A DNA stretch of 64,000 bases, from positions 1-64,000 of the forward strand of contig MCGE01000023.1 in the NCBI GenBank assembly GCA_002105175.1, written 5' to 3'. The translations under genes and the position numbers were made by a program. The stretch comes from Absidia repens (Eukaryota; Mucoromycota; Mucoromycetes; Mucorales; Cunninghamellaceae). Positions 55,724 through 64,000 of this stretch are shown here, piece by piece (position 1 is the stretch's first letter; each line of letters starts with the position of its first letter). Under the pieces are notes generated by a model. The model was not told the DNA's origin. It saw only the letters and a list, made by a program, of their open reading frames with translations, and ran no database searches.

Positions 55724-55898
55724 ACATATTTATTCAGTCGTTGATATAAACAATGACAAACTATTACTAAACTAATGAGTGCTAATCTACTGTCGTTCCC
55801 AAATCCTTCATCCAAAATGAAAGCGTTTCCCCATGATGTTTGTTTTGCGTTTTTTAAAACGCCCCTAATTCAAGTTCTAACACTAATCCTAGATCACC
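55724..55898 (-). repeat. Family A dispersed element, copy A11
   Basis: Minus-strand copy with 'gattagtgttagaacttgaa', the palindrome with arms GCGTTTT / AAAACGC (55847-55862), 'catcatggggaaacgctttc', 'attttggatgaaggatt', and a CTGAATAAATATG tail. Confidence 0.8.
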
Positions 55899-56204
55899 AA
55901 TTCCCCAATGAGCCTTGCCATCATATCATTCAGACTATCATGAAGGAAAAAAATAAAAAAGGAAGAAAAGGAGAGGGAAAAAAAAGGGGACCAAAAAAAA
56001 AATAGAAAGCAAAATGCGGAGCCTGAATCATCCAGCTTTTTTTTTTATGTCAAAAAATCAGGGAACTGCAAATAAAAATTAAATCGCCATAATTACCATA
56101 TAGCATAATTCGTTTTATCTTCCAGTGGAAAGCAGTTGCAACCACTACATAATCAAACTCTAATCTCTCCGACGCATTTCAAGTAAGCTATTATTTCAGC
56201 ACAC

Positions 56205-56390
56205 AAAAAACCCATTGACGACGCGCTGAGCACGACGGTTGGGCCCCAAGGGGTTGCCTATCTTGGTGCGATATGGCGGAGGCTCTAATCCCACTTGATC
56301 AAAACCCACATTTCAATAAAAACCTCTGATACCCAATACATCGAAAAAATTCCAAAAGCTCTAACTGAGCGCCAGAGCGTTATTATTAGT
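56205..56390 (+). repeat. Family C repeat, copy C4 (most complete)
   Basis: Runs from 'cattgacgacgcgctgagca' through 'cgacggttgggccccaaggg' and 'atatggcggaggctctaatc' to 'ccaaaagctctaactgagcg' and ccagagcgtt. The same order and tail as C2 near 755-935 allow a unit of about 185 bp to be defined. Confidence 0.75.
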
Positions 56391-56416
56391 TTAACTGAAC
56401 AAATAAATAAAAATGT

Positions 56417-56512
56417 CTATCACTAATGTCTGAGTTTTCATCATAATACTATCACTAAAATATCTATCACTAATGTCTGAGTTTTCATCATAAACCTATC
56501 ACTAAAATATCT
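56417..56512. repeat. Direct tandem duplication, 47-bp unit
   Basis: Two nearly identical 47-bp units begin at 56417 and 56464 (CTATCACTAATGTCTGAGTT...). They lie just beyond the stop codon of the Gea gene, in its 3' untranslated region. Confidence 0.9.
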
Positions 56513-56524
56513 ATCCTATAGCGA

Positions 56525-59500
56525 TTACAGGGAGCTAGCTACCTTTTGCTTGATTTCAAGTATAGTATTCAAGAATTCAGTATTGCTATAAAAAAGGAAA
56601 GATGAGCAAAAGTACAGTTATGTTTCCATTGTTCTTGTCATCCCGCCAAACTTACTTCAAATTTTCAGAGTTTGCAGATGATAAGTTGTAAATTCCAGCC
56701 ATCAATTGTTCAGCTACCGCTTTGATAACGGAGGGAGGGAAATCACGTAGTAGCTGCAGGCACTTCAAAATATCGTCCTGCATTTTGTCCTACGCAAAAG
56801 AACAAGGGAAATCGAATACATGAATACCTTCCTTTCTTTTTTTTTCTTTTCTTTGTTTATCATACTTTGGCAGCAATTCTAATACATAATCGAAGGAGGC
56901 CCACCACCGTTCTTTCTACAACCAAAACACTTTGCTTTTCTGCATGTTCAAGGATTTCAAATATATAACCAGTAGCATATGGCCTAAAAGTAATCGATAG
57001 TTAGTAAGACAAAGGCGAACCCCTTTTTTTCAAGCTTTTTTTTTTTTTTTTTTTTTTTTACCAAAGGATGTCAATCCTGTTGTGATTTCGAATGGTAATG
57101 GTGATCATGAATTCCAAAAACAGGACCGTGGCAGGATCGTACGGAATCGATTTATCAGCATTTTTGACAGCTTCATGATCGTAGCCGACTTTTCCAATGG
57201 CAGTCATCAAAGCTTGTAGTGGTTCCATCTTCAGATTACTACGAAAGGAAATGACAAAAGATGAGTACATGCAATCCACTCAAACGTTTCTGAACATGTC
57301 CTGACACTTACCTTATGTCGTTGAACAATTCTTCTAAACGACACGCAGCCACACAATCCACAGCACACATGGTACTTTCCACCTCTTCTTCAGTAGGATC
57401 AGCTCGGTAAGTTTCGTCATTTGAGTACGGAGAGAGCAAATACGAGGAAAGTGTTGATAGTAGGGATCCGTCTCGACGTTGTTGCTGTCTTGATGGTGTG
57501 ATATTTTTTGGTTTAAGAGGAATACTTGTTGTTCCTGACAGGAAATCTTCCACTTGCAGCATGGAATGAGGCAAAAGAGAGTTCAAAAATAGGTTTCGGA
57601 TCACTTGTAGAATCTAAATGATAAAAATGGCCAATAAGCATATATATTTCTTCCAATTCTATCTTGCTTTTATGTTACCTTTGTCCAGCCATTCCGTAAT
57701 GAATTTCCATGTCTAGTTACAATAGTAAATGCAACCACCGCCGCTAACTGTGCCTTGTAATTTCTTCCAAATCGTACAGCAAGAGAACTGATCACATACT
57801 TTTCACCAGCAACATCCACAATGGGGTCAGGTAAAGAATTCGAGTGTCCAGACATATCCAGTAATCCCGTCATTGTTGCCAGGTTTACCACAATGCTATC
57901 GAATACGTCATATAATTCAAAATGAGCAGAGAGCATAGCACATTGGTGAAATCCAGAAATAGCTTTTTGAAGTGTAGCGTCGTCTTGTGCTGTATTGAAT
58001 GCTATTATCATAAATATATACATATTTATTAGTACTTGACAGATGTGTACATGCTCATCTGCCTCCAACCCCATATATTTGTACTTACCATAAGAGATGG
58101 CAGCGATTGCTGGTTTCCATGACAATTCAAACATGGCTTTGTCATAACTTGATGTGTCACATACCACAAAAGGAGCAGAAGTGTCTGATCGATGCAATAG
58201 TTGTTTCCAGGCATAATTGAATCCTAATCTACCTTCATGCTCTTCAGGCATCACAATTTCATCATGTCGAATGGCCTCATATATGTCACGCTATAAAAAA
58301 AGACAGTCTTGATGAGCATATAATTGATCTTTTTTTTTTTTTTTACTAAACCTCACCAGATAGTCCTTTGGGAAGTCTTCGCTGCCATTCACACCACGTA
58401 AGTTCCGCATGTAGTCTTCTAATGTCATCCGTCGCTACGAAAAAAAAAAAAAAAAAAAAAAAAAAATTGGCGCGAAATTCTCAAATATACCATACACAAT
58501 TGATTATTACCCGAACTTGAGGATTGTGTTGATCAGTGTTCAGCATGATGATTGAATACGCCAAAAGTTGTGTCGCATCATTGTTTGCAATTTCTTCAGG
58601 TTTGGTTTCAAAATAGACTTCTGAAAAGGTGTCCGTGACACGCATGATTTGTTGAGATTCGCCCGGCAGCCGAAAAGTTTCGAGCACCATCCGCAATGCT
58701 TCGTCCATACGTTTCTAAGTTTAGTAAAAAGGACATATTAGATATCTACATGGAATAATTTATACCTGAATCGTCATTTTTTTTTCTTTTTCTTACTCCT
58801 TTGAAATTGAATTGCCGCATAAATACTTGAAGCAATTCAAAATTGTCCGGTTTGCCCAAATATTCGCCCAAACTTTTTTTGTTGAGTTGTTGAGTCGATC
58901 GAAGAAAGTATGCAAGGCTAGCCTTGGTGTCATTATTTTCGTCTGCTTTAATAATCCCGTTTTCTGTAATTATAAATTGAGCGGTGAGATCTACGACAAC
59001 ATAATATAATTTGCTTGTTGTATTCTTACCTTTCAAATAAGCGATACCTTTCTTTGGGTTTTCATTAAATAACCTAGAGCCAGTCAGAATAATTCTTTTC
59101 CTTGCCTTGCGTTCCAAAAGTTCATCAGCCGAGGTCAATTCCTAAAATCAGATCATGGGAGTTTATAAAAAAAAAAGGTCAGTGTTCAAGTTTTAATGTT
59201 CTACATGGCATGTTTTCTACTTACCACATAGCTTGTGTCTTCAGATCTTTCAACCTACAAAAAACAGAAAGTAAGTCCAATCCGCATAATTATTCTGTGA
59301 TTTAGTTCAAACTATACTAACCTCATCATTGACACGTTCCACCATGTGATCAATAAACATTAGCAAGGTATCTAGACAAAGAACATGATAATTCATCGCC
59401 GAATAGTTGTGAGGATCTGGGAAGGAATTCTATACACCCCATACCGTAAAAATAAAAAAGACCGAAGATAATGCTTGTTAATCGATCGCCTATCATACAC

Positions 59501-61990
59501 ACATTTGCATCTGCAATAATTACCTTGCTCAAAAATTGAATCAACTCTTCAAACAGATCACCACAGGAGAGATCACAATCGTAGTTAAACCAAAGATCGA
59601 CCATGAATGTAGGTATCCGTGCACATTGAAGTAGGCATTCCAATAACATTTCACGAACTTCACCAGGAATCATGTAATGATCAGAGGCTGAATGACTTGA
59701 CTTGTGCGATTTCGGTTGATAATAGTCATTTGATCGACCCAAAAACATACTCGGTGAGCCACTTCGAATATCCACTTGGCTAGTATTGTTGCTACTTGAT
59801 GCCGGAGAGGGAGACGATCGTTCACTTGTTGTGTTGTCCAATGTTCCATGGAGGGAGGAAGCTACAAAGCTGATATTCCCTTCTTCATCCACATCCACTG
59901 AGACCCCTCGGCTTCCAGTACCAGAAGCTGGCGACAAGCGTTCAATGAGGAAGAATAGAAATAGTTCTTGTTGTAGTTTAATGTAAGGCCTAAAAGTATC
60001 GAAGACTGTGGTGATGGTCCGTAAGGTAAGGGAGAGTAGCTGTGTCGAGTCCGTCTTAGCAAGCTAGCGATATAATAATTGAGTAAGGTATAACACAAGA
60101 TATATTTCTCTTTCACATTTGCCTTGTGTATTAACAAATTTACCTGGAAGAGAAATTTGCAAAATTCATCGGTGACAAGTCCACGAAGGGCCTCAAATCG
60201 GCTAATACTTCGTCCTCCGACTTCGAAGGCAACATTCAAAATACTGAGGGCCATCATACGCATAGAATCCGTGTGTTTGTGTTCATGTGGGTTCACCAGA
60301 GATACTAACACCCGTAAAAGTTCACGAATTGCCGGAAGTCCGTATGGGCGCAGAGGAAGTGTATCTAAAATTCATGTAAAAGTCAATACGATGAACTTCC
60401 CTTTTATTTTATTTAGTTACCTTGATTTTGTTGGGTATCTTCTGTTTTGTCATTTTCTTCGTCAATCATATATTGGGGAGATACAGGTGGAGGAGTGACT
60501 ATTGAGTTGTCGACATCAGCCATCGTAGTTGTTTCTTGAATACTGATTTCCGATGTGCTATGGTCTGTCTTTTCAATAGAAGTGCCCTTTCACCACCAAG
60601 ATCGTCAATCTTCAAATCTTCATCAGTTTTAGGAGTTGGTGTGGGTGATGGAGACGGCCGTGGTGGGCTCATATGTGGTGCATTTGTTATTGGTGTCTGT
60701 CCCTCTCTTGAAAGATCGTTGTCTGGTTCGGTAGGTGTATCAACAAGCTGCCATTCATCATCGAGAGTTTTCAATCTAATCATATGAAGAGATATAGTTT
60801 AATCACAAATCATTCTTTTTATGGTCTTTTAAGAGTTACCTTTCGAAGATCGACACTACCATTTTCATCATGACATATTCCGCGGATCGTCTAAGCATAT
60901 CTACAAAACCAAAATCATTTAGTTGTTTAGTAGCTTGTACTATAATTGATCCTAATATCTTACCGGTAAGTCGCATTTGACAGCACATGCTAAGTCCAGT
61001 TTCCATCATTTCGCAAACGGCTTCGTCACTTAACACCTGGCCACATTCACTTGTCAATGTCACTTGAAGAACCTGTAACATACGAAGTAGGACCAATTCA
61101 TCAGATGCGGCATCCGACGCTTCAAATTTGCAACGTGTGGCAGCTGATGACAAGGCATTCATAGCAAAGGCGATACTTGGACTATGCAAACCTAATCAAA
61201 AACCATCCCCCAAGGTAACAATTTAATATCTTCGTCTGACATTATAACCTTTATACATACCAATGATTTCATAATGTAAAAACTTCTCCACACTTCCAAG
61301 TGCTGTTCCTGCAATCGGGCCAGTGGTGTTTCCAGATCGAATTACCTCCAAGAATGGGTTCAAAAGTACCAAAGCATCCAATTCTTTCACATCTAGTAAA
61401 AAAAAAAAAGTTGTTTACTAACTGATTCATCAACCTAGAGATAGCGCTTACCTTGTACATTTTCTAAATACGATCGAAGGTTGGTGAAACCAGCCATGAG
61501 TGGGTTTTCCTGATGGTGATAATAGTGACAAGAACAACCCGGGTTAACTGACAATTCGTTGTGAGCTTGTATATATCTCCTCTTACCTCGCTTTTCAAAT
61601 CACGATCATGACCATGCGATTTCCCTTTTCGTAATCCCATACTCATACCGAGTCCACCCATATGAAGACCATTGACACTTGTACCAGACCACCGGGCATT
61701 TTTGCGCATAGCACTTGTGACAGCTTCAAAAAAGAAACAAGTTAGGTGAAATCAAGTTAGGACAGTTTTTCATAAGTAGATATTGTATGCTTTAATATTA
61801 TTGCAAACTTACCTATAATTTCAGCATGAATAAGTTGAGTCCAAGTGAGTTCAGATTTGATTCTAATATCATCTAGTGCATTCATCTGATTGCCGCTTGC
61901 ATGGACGGTAGATATAATCGGAAGAGATGGTGTTCTTGATTGGTGATTAGCTGTCATTGCAAAAGATTCTGAGGGATAGGTTGTCACCAT
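56525..61990 (-). CDS. gea1: ARF guanine-nucleotide exchange factor, Gea/GBF1 family, with a frame break
   Basis: Activates ARF on early Golgi membranes and so starts COPI coat assembly. The start MVTTYPSESFAMTANHQSRT leads to WTQLIHAEIIG|AVTSAMRKNARWSG, the family DCB start, then SYLENVQDVKELDALVLLNP and FLEVIRSGNTTGPIAGTALG. The HUS box is LWFNYDCDLSCGDLFEELIQ. The Sec7 domain holds ENPKKGIAYLKENGII, SLGEYLGKPDNFELLQVFMR, QFNFKGKRMDEALRMVLETF and RLPGESQQIMRV (catalytic Glu), then LLAYSIIMLNTDQHNPQVR, the Tyr-Ser form usual in brefeldin-sensitive GEFs. HDS regions follow to ...ILEIKQKVASSL and TAA at 56527-56525. About twenty exons, about 1,400 residues, the size of yeast Gea1/2. Near 60590 the frame must change: the frame through DDLGGERA stops at 60499-60501, while TSIEKTDHSTSEISI in another frame splices correctly onto TLPLRPYGLPAIREL. 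Confidence 0.9.
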
Positions 61991-62418
61991 GGGAAGATAA
62001 TCTGTTTGTCGAATTTCGTGTCGATTCTTTTGTTAGCTTTCCAAAGTGTCGTAAGGAGAAGAAAGCAAAATTTAAAAAAGGTACGGAAGAGATTTGTTTC
62101 CACTGCCACAGAAGTCGTTTGTTTTACGTAGGATGAATATATAAAACTGAAAAGAACGAGACTAATGTACATAGTTTTCAGAATAATATAAAATACAACG
62201 TGAGTTGACAGAAAACAGGTCATGTTTGCTGAATTAATAATGGACGTCATTGTTTGTCTACCTTGAACTAATAAATACAATGAAGTCTTGTTTCCAAATT
62301 GAAGATTGAATGATGTAAAGAGAGGCTGTTGCGTAATGTAACAGGTTTTGGGACCACAACAAACAGTAATTTATATATGGTGGATTGAAAATAAAATAAT
62401 TAAAAAAAGTATATTATA

Positions 62419-62455
<37 letters not shown>

Positions 62456-63395
62456 AAAGGAAAAAAAAGGGATGTCTTCATTCTTGCCGGACGTTGTGAC
62501 CAAAGTTGATTGGTTGGTTTTTGAGACTTGAGACCCCCCGGTGGACCGAGCAGAACACGTGTTTATTTCAAAAACCAGATATGCCACTTTGTAAGGCAGG
62601 AATGTCAAAAAAAAAACCCCAGAAGCCTAAAGCACAACTGTGATTATAAAAAATAAAAAAATTATAGGCAAATGCATAGCCTTTTTCTTCCTTTTCTCCT
62701 TGGCTGGAGAAACTAGACAGTGGATCATGCTTGCTGAAATATACTTGAAAGAACTCGGTGGAAATAAAAACTTGCGAAGATACTTGGTGACAAACATCAG
62801 GTTTCTGGAAGTGTGGAGAGAGCTTACAAAGATGAATTTGTGTTGAATTGGTTTGTACAAGAAGGATCTATTTTCTGACTCCATGTAAGTAGGTATTTAT
62901 ATTATATATTTGATCTGCTGTCGGTAGTGCTGAGAATGCAAAAAGGGGTACACATAATAGTATTTGTTTCTGGGCGTCGATGGATTTTATTTCTCTGAAA
63001 TATCACCTTAGCGTACCGTTGGACATAACATAAAGAATTGGTTGTATCATTAAATGTAGCTTGACGATTGTGTATTCTTTGTCTGATTTGCAAATTGAAT
63101 ATCAGCAATGCAGTAGTAAAGGGAAATAATCAGGAAGTCGTATATTCCGGTATTACACACGTCAAAAAAAGTAGAATAAACCCAGTGTCTGACTTAATCG
63201 TGACATCTCTCTTATTTCATGTAGCCAGTTGTAATACCGTGTATCAAACTACGCGTTTACTCTTATTTCATTATAAAAACTACTATCATAATTGATTCAA
63301 TAATGACCATTTGATAAAACATCACAGGCTTGTAATATACCCCATGATCTTTGGCGCAATAAATTTATTCTTACTCGTTGATAAGATTTGTTTGC
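61991..63395. other. Intergenic upstream of gea1, no gene seen
   Basis: The 5' region of gea1, a 34-nt poly(A) run (62420-62453) and AT-rich DNA. Short open frames on both strands overlap each other and show no family features. Confidence 0.45.
62420..62453. repeat. Poly(A) run of 34 nt
   Basis: An uninterrupted A run in the upstream region of gea1. Confidence 0.95.
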
Positions 63396-63828
63396 TTAAA
63401 TCGAACCTATATCTGCAAGGGTTTGACAACTACCCTGATTTTTGCGAATCTCATCACCTTGTAAAGCTTCATTAATTTCTAGTTCGTTTTTAAGCTTAGT
63501 CCACTTTAAAGGAATGGAATAATATGCCTTATCAATTATTTTTCCAGAAGTGCCAACTCCAACATCTTCATCATCATCGTCATCATTCACCGATCAAAGG
63601 GAAAGACCGAAATTTGGAGCAACACCATCAGTACGTGCCTTTTTACACCGGCAGCAAACGGCCCAGAAACAAGTAATGCCATAGTCGACGGTGGTTCAGC
63701 AAGTAGGCCGTGCTTATGGGTATTCCCATTTTCGATGATATCTGACTCTTAGCATCCCTCCCCCTAACTTTATATTTTACATTAGTTTTATTTACTATCA
63801 TTCTCATTTCCAATCCATTGTCTTCCAC
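63396..63828 (-). pseudogene. Weak gene fragments, possibly a mobile-element remnant
   Basis: Two minus-strand frames (63828-63643 and 63590-63396) follow each other. The second reads NDDDDDEDVGVGTSGKIIDK then AYYSIPLKWTKLKNELEINE, with protein-like composition. Between them KKARTDGVAPNFGLSL is readable, but a stop interrupts it. The acidic run followed by a basic-aromatic helical segment occurs in fungal transposon-type proteins, but I cannot assign a family. It could also be a degraded ordinary gene. Confidence 0.25.
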
Positions 63829-64000
63829 TTACTATATATTTAAGTCCATTTGGTACCTTTCTCCTCCAAAGTCACCTGTAATATAGATTTTGTACATTCT
63901 TCCCTTCTCATCTTGTAGTATAGACTAATTACTTCGATGTTTATCTGCTTTATTTTTATTATCACTTGCCATCATCATCAAAAATAAAATAAAATGTGTT
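63829..64000. other. Window end, nothing recognised
   Basis: AT-rich sequence that may belong to a gene continuing outside the window. No feature is supportable. Confidence 0.4.

Noticed and set aside
63068..63295. 75-codon plus-strand frame near the window end
   Set aside because: No motif, and opposed by another frame of similar quality.
1..64000. CRISPR arrays, phage or bacterial defence systems
   Set aside because: The gene content is eukaryotic with introns throughout, and no spaced direct-repeat array exists. The tandem repeats seen are uninterrupted satellites.

Overview
This window is an AT-rich stretch of nuclear DNA from a fungus, most likely a Mucoromycota mould of the Mucorales type. 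The evidence is genes built from many exons with short GT-AG introns (roughly 45-120 nt), CT-rich promoters, AATAAA-like signals, many long poly(A)/poly(T) runs, glutamine-rich regulators, and a GPI-type chitin deacetylase. The species assignment is inference. No tRNA, rRNA, CRISPR array, plasmid origin or intact transposase gene was seen.

Layout: 1-1998 holds dispersed repeats. 1999-4663 (-) encodes an Ase1/PRC1 microtubule bundler. 7728-10529 (-) is Mediator subunit Med15. 13944-14571 (-) is cytochrome b5, and 16385-17609 (-) is a peroxisomal-type enoyl-CoA isomerase. 19916-21371 (+) is casein kinase 2 alpha and 21979-24301 (+) is a heat-shock factor. 26341-27931 (-) is an Fpg/MutM DNA glycosylase, divergent from 28083-29286 (+), a Bmt6-type 25S rRNA methyltransferase. 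An Mpv17/PMP22 protein follows at 29434-30161 (+). 31262-32470 (-) is an unusual protein with a transposase-like HTH at one end and a Myb-like domain at the other. 33235-33810 (-) is an unknown protein. 37439-42193 (-) is IQGAP and 44080-46704 (+) is transketolase. 48653-49112 (-) is a small membrane protein, divergent from Nup54 at 49292-51530 (+). 52401-54439 (+) is a chitin deacetylase and 56525-61990 (-) is a Gea/GBF1-type ARF-GEF. The last 2 kb has only weak gene fragments.

The genes are mostly housekeeping: cytokinesis (Ase1, IQGAP), transcription (Med15, HSF), signalling (CK2), Golgi traffic (Gea), the nuclear pore (Nup54), the pentose-phosphate pathway, beta-oxidation, rRNA modification, base-excision repair and the cell wall. 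They do not form one pathway or cluster.

The most unusual material is between the genes. At least twelve copies of one non-coding dispersed element (family A) lie in both orientations. They share a conserved core, a 3' AATAAA-type end and, in five copies, a C-rich E-box (CCGCCCACGTG type). A 16-nt palindrome in one subfamily keeps its symmetry while its sequence changes. A second, GC-richer family (C) occurs near both ends of the window next to family A copies. Also notable are a GC-AG intron fixed by reading frame, an 18-nt first exon carrying the catalytic end of the Fpg gene, a tiny last exon in IQGAP, and single-base frame breaks in the Med15 and Gea genes.
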